From positions 124,001-188,000 of the forward strand of contig JANAVB010004000.1 in assembly GCA_029216955.1 (NCBI GenBank): a stretch of DNA of 64,000 nucleotides, given 5' to 3'. The notes under the pieces are model-generated. The model was not told the DNA's origin and ran no database searches. It saw only the letters and a list, made by a program, of their open reading frames with translations. The position numbers were made by a program, and so were the translations under genes. Origin of the DNA: Iris pallida (lineage: Eukaryota > Streptophyta > Magnoliopsida > Asparagales > Iridaceae). Each line of letters starts with the position of its first letter. Positions within the stretch are counted from its first letter, which is position 1. This document shows, in pieces, positions 13,801 to 24,693 of the stretch.

Positions 13801-14642
13801 GTTCTATAACCTATGATTCCTTAAAATAATTTCAACTCTAAGGGTCGTGTCTCGCCAGTACGATGCTGGCTGCAGTGGACCCACACTCTCTATTCTCAAG
13901 TAATTGGCGACAGTGCGCTACTGGCTAGCTATCGTAGTCGTTAAATTACTCCAACTATATTCCTAAGAACTTCAAGGAGCTGCTAGAGATTCAATCTAGT
14001 TGACTATGTTAGAAAGCGTAAACATCTGCCTATAAATCTCAATCTTTAAAGTAAAAGATTGATCGGGAAGGAAATAACTGAAGACAAGAGAAGTAAGAAC
14101 ATTCCATTCTTTATTTCATATATATTTCAAATGGCTAAGGAAAAACTTTGAATCAAGTCTACCTCGAGGTTCATATACGAATAACAGATTCAGGAATTAT
14201 AAACCAATTCCTTACAGCAAAATATGATTCTAATTAGGCAATTCTAACTTATGATATAGGGTTATATCTAACAGAGCAAAGAAAATTGAACAGTGTATCA
14301 AGATTAGAGGCTTAATTCTAGGAAAGCCTAACTTATCAGGTGAATAGCATATCCACATTGGATCATACCGTCATATAAAAAGTAATAGTGTATCTACAGA
14401 GATCTGGTAAGCTATCTAAATTTAATAATTCTAAATTGTATGGCCTATCTGACAACCTTAACTACCCAACGGTCAATTTGAACAAGGGACGCCTAGTCCT
14501 AGTCATTCTCTTAAATCAATTTATCCTAAGTTGTGAATGAACATTTACTAGTCGCAGGCTCGCATTGGTATGACTAACTTAAGTACCATCACGAGTTTGC
14601 ATATTTTGCAAAAACGGACCTGCATGGGCCACCATAAAAACT
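10825..14642 (-). other. Non-coding interior of E3
   Basis: I find no gag, protease, RT, RNase H or integrase motif on either strand. The longest frames (an 87-codon plus frame at 13527, a 66-codon minus frame at 11114) have no recognisable family. The first bases after the 5' LTR on the minus strand (GTTTTTATGGTGGCCCATGC, at 14640 downward) match the start of the E4 interior (GTTTTTAGTGGTGGCCTATGC), so this is probably the primer-binding or packaging leader. A purine-rich stretch at 10825-10870 is the polypurine region. Confidence 0.6.
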
Positions 14643-16871
14643 TGTCACGGCCCGCATCCGCTTTTCGGATATGAGACGTGTCCACGCCAGCCTATGCCGC
14701 TGATGCGACGGTAAAACACTGTCAAGCCAGCAAAAAATATTTGCTCAAAATAAACTTTATTGCTCATTCACATTTCTAAATTTATTACAACAATTACAAT
14801 ATTTAAAATTAAAGAAAATATAAAGTTCTCACAATATAGAAAAGACAGCTAGTTCTACTATCTAGGTCGACTTAAGCATATCCATGCCTTCCCAATGCTA
14901 AGAGTGATCACTGCTAAACCTGAAAAATGTTGGTTTTCTGTCAGGAATGGAACGAATAAAATCTCACAACATAATCAGTAAATGACGAAATCCATAAATC
15001 TGTAATAATACTGAGATACATGATAAGGGATAAACATGATCATGGTAGAAATCATGTCAGTAAACGCTGGGAGACATGGTACACAAGTCAAGCAATAACA
15101 AGAAAACTATAATTTAATAAGACTATATCTAACAAGTGATTTGAAATACACTTTCGACATGTAAACGGCTAAGGGATAAATTCGGCACCCCGCACGTGAG
15201 TTGTACGACTACTATGAGGCAAGAATAGATATTTTGGGGATATTTCTGGGTATGTTTACATGTCTACTAATGTACTTACCCGCCTGGCTAGTACCCATGG
15301 ATTCAAATAGGTCACGAACACGAAAATATATTGGTCACGAACAACATGCAAGAATCCATAACTACTATCTCTTGTGACAAGCGTGTCAAGAATCAACATG
15401 ATATCAATATAAAACAATATTAAATACAAGAAGTATAGAGATAATCAAATACGAAAACTATCAGAGATGTACTCGCCTGAGGTCCTGTGCTGGTGAAACC
15501 GATACTACTACACCACTCAAAGAGCCACAATCAGTCAACACATACAGAAGTCTCCGGATGCTGAAATAAATATTACCAACGTTCTCAGAATAGTCAAATT
15601 AGCTAGAATTGCCTATCCTTAAGTCCAATTCTGGACACAGAGGCAAAACGATAATTTTGGGTCAAAACGGTGTCCGCCGTTGGACCCGCTTTGCACCGAA
15701 AAGTGTGCCAGTGTCAATGGTCTCTAAAGTCGTCAAACTATATGTCAATAGGTATGGTTTTCTTATACGAACCCAACCGTATGTCCAAATTTTGATTCCG
15801 GCGGACCGTGCACAAAATTGCCCGTTAAATCGGACCGTAGGGCCCGCAAAACGGCAATCCGATCAACTGTCTCAGAACAAGACCAAACTTGGCATACAGG
15901 ACCAGAAAAATGATACGTTACTGTTGGTGCAAGTTTCATCTCGATCTGACGAACGTGCACATAGTAATTGGAAAACTTGCACAGAGCTCGATACGGTAAA
16001 TTTTGACGGATACACATCAAATTTATCGTGCACACGCAACCAATTAGAATTCAATCAAAGCCCACACGTCCGCGAACTCGATATGCACCTTTCGATGCAT
16101 TCGGTTCATGATCACGTCGCCCGGATTGGCGGAACGCACGTCGTATCGAGGGATTTTATTGTTTTTAAAATAGGTTTTTGGTAAACTTTGGGATCCGATT
16201 ACTCGACACGTAGTCGATAAAATCGACTTCTTAGAAATCGGTTATGGAGCCCTATATGTTGTCTATAACTGTGTTCAAGTAGAATTTCTACTCTGGCACT
16301 AGATCGATCGGAATCGATCTTCAAACGTGGATGATTGGACTGTATTTGCCCTGCTTTCGAACAGGTTTTTCTCGAACTTTGGTTCGACTTTTCATGAATT
16401 CTACGCCGTCTAAATCAAAACTACTTGAAAGAGTTTAAAGAGGTATAGGTTATTTACGCAATGAATAAACTGGATCGAAAATAGAGGTGCGTGGAGGGAG
16501 AAATCATACCAAAATTTGGGGTGCTCGCAGCTTTTCTTTTGCTGCTGCCGTGGCGTTGTCAGTGCGCATAGGTTTCGGTCACCGTCCGGCGACCCGCGCG
16601 GCGGCGCGTGGTCGTGGAGAGGCCTCCTAGGCAACGAAGAGGGTGGCATAGGAGTTTAGGGTTTAGACGAGCCTCCTTCTATCGGGTTTTCGATCCCTAC
16701 TGTATATGAATATATATACGAAATTCTCCTCAGCTCGGCTCTGTGGGGAAATTGAGAGTCCAATTCTGAGTTGCTCGGCCTATGGGCTGAGCCTGGCTTG
16801 GGCTGGTTTGGGATTGCTTTGTTAGTTTGGTTGTTGTTTCTTTTTATTTCTTATTTCTTAGTATATATACC

Positions 16872-16942
<71 letters not shown>

Positions 16943-17011
16943 ATGCCTATGTACATATATACATATATATTTACACACATATACAAATATATTTCCCTAT
17001 ACATACACACC

Positions 17012-17074
<63 letters not shown>

Positions 17075-17533
17075 CATAAACATACACATGTATATAATAT
17101 ATATTTATATATTCATACACATATACACATATATAATATATGTGTATATATATTATATATATACATACACATACACGCGTATATAATATATATTTATATA
17201 TTCATACACATATACACATATATCGTATATATTTATATACATACACATATACACGTATATCGTATATATTTATATATACATACACATATAAATATATAAG
17301 CCATATTTAGAGAATAATATAAACAAATGAATAACTTATATTTTTATTAAATCATAAATACTAAAATTTGTAAATAACAAACTCTGGGTGTACACACAAA
17401 AGACTGTGTCTGTCCATTATGAATATATTTACACTCAAATATATATAGTCCAAATATCCCCAAAAGTCAACTAAGATATTTATAAGAAAATCAATTGACA
17501 TACTTCAAAATCAAATATTATTTAAAATATTAA

Positions 17534-17582
<49 letters not shown>

Positions 17583-17712
17583 GTATAACCAACTTTAATA
17601 AAATTGCTACTATGTCACTAAAATAAATACCCCTTAAAATATATCCACACAGACATCTTTTATCACACTGCATCACTACATAGGCTTGGGCTTGGTACGA
17701 GTCCAGTCCGGA
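14643..17712 (-). repeat. E3 LTR, right (5' LTR), outer segment before E4
   Basis: Begins TGTCACGGCCCG and matches 7235-10500 with many substitutions. The LTR is interrupted at 17712/17713 by E4 and resumes at 28951. The U5 module lies at 14920-14956 and TA-rich repeats at 16874-17300. Confidence 0.85.
16874..17300. repeat. TA-rich repeat of the right E3 LTR
   Basis: A pure TA run of about 70 bp (16874-16941), then the CATACACATATA units and a poly(T) interruption near 17033-17049. It corresponds to 9478-10106 but is about 200 bp shorter. Another TA run (17536-17578) is longer than its partner at 10344-10362. Confidence 0.95.
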
Positions 17713-19619
17713 TGTGAGCACCCTGAATTTTGGGTTGATTTTTTTTAATTTTTCTGATTGATTTAGTTTTAATAAATAATTTTTCTGTTTATTTATCCTT
17801 AAGTGTACTTTTTTGTGCCTTTGATATTTGGAGTGTCAGGGATGTTCAACTCTGGAAATCTTCTTCACGAGTTTTGTAGTGGACAGGATTACCTTCATGA
17901 CGGTATATAGTGTCCCACTTAAACTTGTTCCCTTGTGCTCTTTTTGCTTCACAGAACTTCGGTCGAATTAGACCATTTGATCATTAATTGATTTTCGCAC
18001 TCTTTTCCTTGATCATTATTGGCACGTTACCGTGACTTTTAATTTGGGAGCACAAGACCAGTTAGTTTCTTGAAACCAACTTCTCATGCATGATCTACTC
18101 GAGACGCTCATCACCCATGACCTTCGTATCCCACTCAGACACGCCATTTTGTGCTCCATTTGCTTCACACAACTTTTCTGATACGTGACCCGATTTTATT
18201 TCATCCCACGGTGTCACATTCATTTTTCAACTTGATTTGTGGGTACCCTGTCGACCAAAACCTGTTAGCCCCAATTATGGACATGGCCCACATTGAGCCT
18301 ACTATCCGCATGCCACCTGTGTCCCATTTATTGGAATCCCCGTGTGCTACTTAATTGTCCATGATCATCAACACCTATTTTTATTCGATTTTTGCATAAT
18401 GTCTAATTTTGACCCAGTCCGGCTCCACCGAACCCAACCCAAGCTTTATGTTACCCCCCTCATGGACACCCACGTCCTAATTTTCCTTCAAAATATTAAA
18501 TCCCTACTATATCTATTTTTTTAAAAATACTAAATGGATAACCCCTTGATTTAATTTCTTAAAAGAATAATCAAATCCCCATTTAATCCTAGCCATGGAT
18601 TTTTCCCCCCATAAATCCCAACCACACAACTTTTTTTCTACACTCACTCTCACAATCTCCCACACTTGGCCGGCCCTAAATTTTTATGGAGAGAATCTCT
18701 CTCTCTCTACTTTATTCCTTCATTAATTTTTCCCTCACAATTATTCATCTCTTTCTCTCTCTCCCCCTCTCATTTTACTCACAGCAGCAACACAACCACA
18801 CACCCGATCACCATGGCTCACCGCCACACCGGCACCTTCATCCGAACACCTCCGGCGTGGCCAAGCCACCACCTCCGCCGTCGACCTCCAAACACACCCG
18901 ACTACTCCTCCAACTTCTCCTCCTCCCATTCAAACCAACCGATCACCACCATCATCCATCCGTCCATCCATCCATCGATCCGGCCACCTCCACCGAGCTA
19001 CACAGCTGCAGCTCCGTCGAGCCCCACCGTGCGCTGCCGTACCTCCGTGCCTCCGCCGGGCCAAACGCGCCGTGCTGCCGCGCCTCGCTGCAACAGCAGC
19101 AGCGCACAATAGCAGCGGCAGCAGTATGCGCGACCGTGGGCACCCCTCCTCCGGCGAACTTCGACGAACAGCCCCCTGACGGTTACCGTCCTCCGGGATG
19201 CGCCGTCAAGGCAATTCGTACGTTTTGCACGAAGTCCCGACGTGACGAGCTCGAGAACGAGGCTAAAATAGCGTTTCGTCGCAGCGACTTTGTAAACATT
19301 TTTTTAAAAATTCGACCATTGGATCGACGATTTCTTCGCTCTGTCACGATCTCGGTATATCCACCTTCATTCTTGTCAATTTTCGTCCGTTAATTTTATC
19401 GTTTGATACATCAAAATCGGCCACCAAGTTGACTGTTTAAATTGTATTAAATTTGGACAGTTTTGCGGGGCCAACTTCGTCAGCTTGTACCTCCTCCACC
19501 GTAGCTCCTTTTCGTGTACTACCAGTTCCTGTGCGAAGCTGGTATAACCCTCTTGCTACCCCTCTAGTTTCATTTCATTGTGAGCTTGTTTGATTGGTTG
19601 AATTCGACGCTAAAGTTGG

Positions 19620-20290
19620 CTGTCCGAATTCATAATTTCTAACTTGTAAAATTCTATTTTTGAACACGGGACTCCAGATTTCATTTCTGACACCACCAGT
19701 AGACTCGTGGCGTCTTTCTGGCATGTTTTCATATAAAATTTGTTAGATTTGGAGGACGTGGGCCCTGGCACATTTTTCGGTGCAAAGTGGGTCCCATAGT
19801 CCGGGTCAACGGGACTTTTTGATGCCGGCTCATCGGAATCCAATTCCGGATATACCGTTGAGTTTGTATCGTCATTCTGGACTCGTTGACATATAATTTG
19901 CTAGGTTTTGGTGGACATTGGATCTGGTATGTATTTCGGTGCAAGTCGGATACCAATATCCGGGTCAACGGGTCATTTTGAGATCGGCTCATCGAAATCC
20001 AATTTCGGATATATCGTTGAGTTCGTATCGTCATTCTGGACTCGTTGATATGTAGTTTTGTGAGTTTTGAGAACGATGGCTCCGGCACACATTTCCGTGC
20101 AAATCGGAATTCCAAGTTCTGGTCAATGGACCAAATTGAGATCGGCTCAACGGAATCCAATTTCGGATATACCGTTGGGTTCGTATCGTTACTCTGGTTT
20201 CATGGACATATAATTTGTTATATTTTATAGACTTGTTTTCTTGCACGTTTTTCGGTGCAAAATGGTTCCGACACGGACACCGTTTTGACC
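19620..20290 (+). repeat. 158-159 bp tandem repeat in E4 5' LTR (about four units)
   Basis: The anchor CGTC/GTT-CTCTGG recurs at 19707, 19866, 20025 and 20183, spaced 158-159 bp. Each unit also carries ATCCAATTNCGGATATA and GGTGCAAGTCGG or a variant. The minus-strand open frames across it are a repeated translation of the unit (RTQRYIRNWI). A diverged copy of the unit is present in E3's LTR in opposite orientation (8201-8530). Confidence 0.8.
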
Positions 20291-20676
20291 CGAAATTACC
20301 TTTTTGCCCTTATGTCCAAATTGGACCGATGGGTAGGCTATCCTAGCTAATTTGACCATTCTGGACACGTTGGCAATGTTTATTTCATCGTCCGACAATG
20401 CTTGTTGTTAGTTTCTCTGAGTTTAACCTTTTTATAATTAATTAATAATTAATTCTTATAATGTTCGTATTTTGGGATTAGTACAACGAAACTGAGCTCA
20501 ATCAATTCCAGTGATCTCACATCGCTGAAATTGACAAGATGGACACGTGGATCACTATAATAAGATTATCAACTTTATCGTTAATCATCTTATCTCGATT
20601 TGCGTGTCGTAAGTTTCGACGTAAGAATAACGAAGTACACTTTATATCTTTAATAATTAGACTAGAATTAACCCTG

Positions 20677-20865
20677 TTGACCAGAGTTGATCAGTTGACC
20701 AAAAAGTCAACTGTAAGTCAACACTTGACCTAGTTTGACTAGATTGTTAACCGGAGTTGACCTAGAGTCGCTTTGACTTAGAAGAGCCTAGTATAAGATA
20801 GATTGCTTGTAGAGATTCTTTTATTACAACTTGAACACCTTGTAACCTGTATTGCTTTAAATAGG
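20677..20865 (+). promoter_or_regulatory. Putative E4 LTR promoter: W-box cluster and TATA
   Basis: Eight TTGAC cores on either strand lie within about 100 bp (20677, 20696, 20706, 20717, 20725, 20735, 20757, 20773). About 75 bp further is a TATA-like GCTTTAAATAGG (20854-20865). TTGAC is the core of the W-box bound by WRKY factors. The second LTR keeps the cluster (27617-27720) and TATA (27794-27805). Transcription would start near 20890, giving an R-U5 of about 1.1 kb. Confidence 0.5.
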
Positions 20866-21570
20866 ACTCTGTGGCTTTAGTTGGACCCCTATACTTATCA
20901 ACCGTTCAGGTCATCGAGGCGAGTACATTCTCTGATCTTTTCATACTTGTCAGGACTATACTCTTGCTCTATATTATTTTACTTGATGCTGACACGTATC
21001 TTCACGGATTAGTACTATATGGATCCTTTCCTGAGATGTTATCCCTCTACGGGTGCATCGGGTATTTCATGTTCATGTACTTTATCATGTGCATCAGGTA
21101 CTCCTTGTACTCGTACTAGTTCATGTATTTACATGTTCTCATGTGCATCATGTGCTTTCATGTGCTTCATGTGCTATCATGTGCCTCATGTACTACTCAT
21201 TACATGAGTTCACATATCTTTAGCTGTATTCGTGTGCCTATAACGTAACTCGAATGGATCCTTGTGTATTGATTGGGGCGGGGTGATTAGAATTGGTTAT
21301 GTGAACATTATCCCCAGTAGCTGTATTCATGTGCTTCTTAGCTGTATTCATGTGCCTCCTTAGTTGTATTCATGTGCCCCTAAGCTATTTATATAACCAT
21401 ATTGTGCTCTAAATCACGTAGCCACTTATAGTCTCTACTATCATGTATTTACTTTCAGTTACAAAATATCTTATGTTTACTCGTACTTTCTATTCAGCAC
21501 TTCCTGTATTTTACTCTATTGCATGATTTATACTCCTAACCTGCTATGAACTGTTTGAGAGATATGTGCT

Positions 21571-21609
21571 CGTTCCCATCCTGACTGGACCTGTTGATAA
21601 ATTTTACAG
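21571..21609 (+). promoter_or_regulatory. Conserved U5 module resembling a 3' splice site (E4 5' LTR)
   Basis: CGTTCCCATCCTGACTGGA, then an AT-rich stretch ending TTTTACAG before ATAGCTTGG. It is also present in the 3' LTR (28512-28550), and in E3 and E5. Confidence 0.45.
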
Positions 21610-22004
21610 ATAGCTTGGAGGTTGTTGCTAGCCTAGAGGAGACACAGTAGAGGTCGGAGTAGATAGCTTGAGTTTCTTTTTTTATTTTCAGTTGTCTTGA
21701 GTTGTATTATGGATCACTGTATTTGAGCTTGAGATGTATTTCTGGGTTTGTGTATCTTAGACACTTAGACATCTATCTGCTGTATCTCTTTTGGATTTCA
21801 TGTTTTGTCTATTTCTATTATGCTCTACCTTAAATGTGATTGAGTTTACATTCTGCTATGTCACCCCCATTCGGGGAGTATAAACTGTTTATCCTTATAC
21901 TGTTAGATGCATGAGACCTAAGACAGCATTTTATCGCTGACACTGCGGTGTAGGCTGGACGTACCTACGTCTCCCGCCCTAACTCTAGGATGCGCGTTGT
22001 GACA

Positions 22005-24693
22005 CGTTTTTAGTGGTGGCCTATGCAGGTCGAGTTTGTGTAGTGGTATTCGAACTAGAGTACCACTACAGCCTGCAGTAGGAATATGATATATTTTGAA
22101 GATACTCAATCACAGCTAGGATCCCTTGAGAGATTCCTGGGACGACCCTTGAGAATCTTATTTAACTTCGATTAGAAAACTCTCTTTTCCTTGATTTGAT
22201 TTATTTTTATTTTCTGTTGTTGAAATTGATTTTTGATGGATTATTGTTGAACTTGAGTTTGTATTTATTGATTTTGATCGAAGATTGTTGAATTTTGAAT
22301 CTTGATGTTAGCTGTAGCATCCGAGTTTGTATTTATATGATTTGAAGGATTTTTGTTCATTTTTGAATCTTGATGTTCGTTGATAAATTTAATTTTTGGG
22401 TATTCATTGTTGATTTAACTTAATTTTGTCAAGATAAAATTATATGGGCTAGGTCATCTAAGTTTGGAATCTAGTCTTCTATAGTCACATTAGCCAGCAT
22501 GGTGAGGACACATAGTCTGGCTTTAGATATATTTCTTGGGTGTGGGAATTTAAGGTTTTCGCAGCCAAGCTAGCGGCATCGCAAAAATGTTAAATACCAC
22601 GATTCTAGAGGTATGTGCCTAAGTCGAGGACTTTGTGATTATCGTAGCCTTGCTTACTAGTATGACAAGGATTTTGAGCACCATGATTTTGGATAGACGC
22701 ATATGATTATCAGATTGTACCTTAAATGTTTTTGAACATGTTTTCACTACTTTGTTTAGTCTTTCAAAAAAAAGGGAGAGAATTTTTGTTTTGTTTTGTT
22801 TCTCATTATTTAACTTAGTAGTAGCTTTAGCTATTTTTATAAATCCTTGTGTAACTTCTTACAAATTCTTCTTAATACAATGAATCGATGATTTTGCTAG
22901 ACCTTATTTTGGATTTGATATTATAGCTCTGATTTCAAAATGGGTCCCTCTTTTAAACAGATAAGCAGAACAGATTCTTTTATCATTCTCTTCTTATCAA
23001 TATTTTATTTCCATCATTCTTGTCTTATATAGCTGTCATGATTACATCAATTCCCTGTCTTGTATATAATTCTGTCAGCTATACCTTGAAAACTCTTGAA
23101 TCTTCAGATCATTTTGCCTGAGAAATGTTGAGGAAGTGACGTAAATCATCTAGTGCGGAAATGACGTAATTGGTTATCATAGGATGATTTATAGGAATCA
23201 GAATGTTGGATGTCAAAAAAAATTTGAGAGGAAGATGTAGTAAAGGTTTAGAATGGAATCGAGTGATAAATATTATCAAATTAGAAAAAAAATCGCAAAA
23301 AAATTGGGTTACGAGAAATTCATGGATGTATTTCAAAAAAAAAAACTAATGAGGATATCAGAGGTCAACCTAGTTTTGAGAACTTAGAAAATCTTAGTTA
23401 TTGATTCTTGGGAACTATTACAAGGCTATGTAGAAATTTAGAGATAGAAAGGAGAATTTAATTATATTCAATGATTATGCGAAATTGAACTAGATATTGT
23501 AAGAGTGTGACTAGAGACAGAGAGAACACAAGGATTTAAGTTATATGAATTATTTTTAGATGATTGGAGAAAATTGTAGAATTCAAAAGGATAATATTTG
23601 AAGGTGAACGTTAAAGAAAATATGAAGGTTGATTTATAAATAAAAATAAATTTTGTGTGACATAGTGGTATTAGAGTTGAGTAAATACGAGACTTGATTT
23701 AAACAAGTTCAAGGATTTCATAAACTGGATTTTGAGGTTTCGAATCTAATTTAGAACGAGATGAAGGAATTTAGAAATTTGATTAAATGAATAAGTGTTG
23801 ATACCTAATTAAGAGGGGTATGCTTCGTGGGAAATATTTTAGAAGTTAGAAATTTTGTCTATGGTGATCGTGGTAAAGGTTTAGATGACTGAAGTTACAA
23901 AAATTTTGAGGGTAATCATATGAAGGTTGATTTTATATTGGGCTTGTGAGAAAATATGATTAGCAAATGGTAAACTGATAGTATCAGAGAGAGATGATTT
24001 ACTGACTTTCGCATGAAATCCTTCTTGTTTTTCTCTAAAAAGGGTTTTCAATATCATTGAATCCTAGTTTCCTTAATCACGACCAAATCGACTCCGATTA
24101 TCTTTTCTTATCATATTAATATCTTGGGTTGTACTCAGTTGAATTAAATTTGATTGTGACCTGAATCACCATCCTTGTATGCTCGTTCTCAGACTTGTTG
24201 AACTGTCCTCCATATTGCCCAAATCTTGATTTCCCTAATTTGATCAACTTATATCGTATCGAGACTAAATATTCTTAATATATATTGTGATTGGATTTTC
24301 ATGCAATTGACTTTCATTCTTTAACTTCTGATTTTGATTTTTAAATAGTACCCCTTTATGGATAATTGGTAGTTATCTTTATTTTTTTTGATAAGTACCA
24401 GTTTTCACATAGGATGGTAGGCTGTCTTACAGTTTTGATGATTTGTATTCAGTGTCTTTTCCGGTTTAACACCCTAGACTGCTTGTGTGTTTTGATACCC
24501 TATGACCGATTCAGTTAGCATGACTAGTATACCTATATGAGACTTTCACTACCACCGTATGCCATAATCCTGTATGACGTCCCTTTTGATGGTATGCTTT
24601 GTTTAAGTTCCGGGACTTGATTGTGGGGGTTTGACCTAGAGGGAGTATGAACATTTTAATTTCGAGGACGAAATTTTTATAAGGTGGGTAGGA
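22005..24693 (+). other. Degenerate, non-coding interior of E4
   Basis: There is no recognisable gag or pol frame. It starts with the leader GTTTTTAGTGGTGGCCTATGC shared with E3. It ends with the chromovirus-type polypurine region (24659-24693; tract AAGGTGGGTAGGA at 24681-24693). The stretch between is AT-rich with scattered stops in all frames. Confidence 0.6.

Larger units (their letters stand above)
17713..22004 (+). repeat. E4 5' LTR (4292 bp)
   Basis: Begins TGTGAGCACCCTGAATTTTG and ends GTTGTGACA. Internal order: AT-rich start; pyrimidine-rich tract (18690-18780); GC-rich block (18790-19220) whose open frames of up to 235 codons I regard as non-coding; 158-bp tandem repeats (19620-20290); W-box cluster and TATA (20677-20865); CATGTGCTTCATGTG repeats (21060-21190); conserved U5 module (21571-21609). 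Compared with the 3' copy it has about 80 extra bases near 17830-17910. Confidence 0.88.

Noticed and set aside
18666..19393. A 235-codon plus frame, with a 210-codon counterpart at 25486-26118
   Set aside because: Lies in the GC-rich leader part of the E4 LTRs. Low complexity (Pro/Ser/His), not in the same frame structure in both copies, no domain. Treated as non-coding LTR.
19729..20246. Minus-strand frames with RTQRYIRNWI repeats (also 26811-27115)
   Set aside because: Direct translation of the 158-bp LTR tandem repeat.
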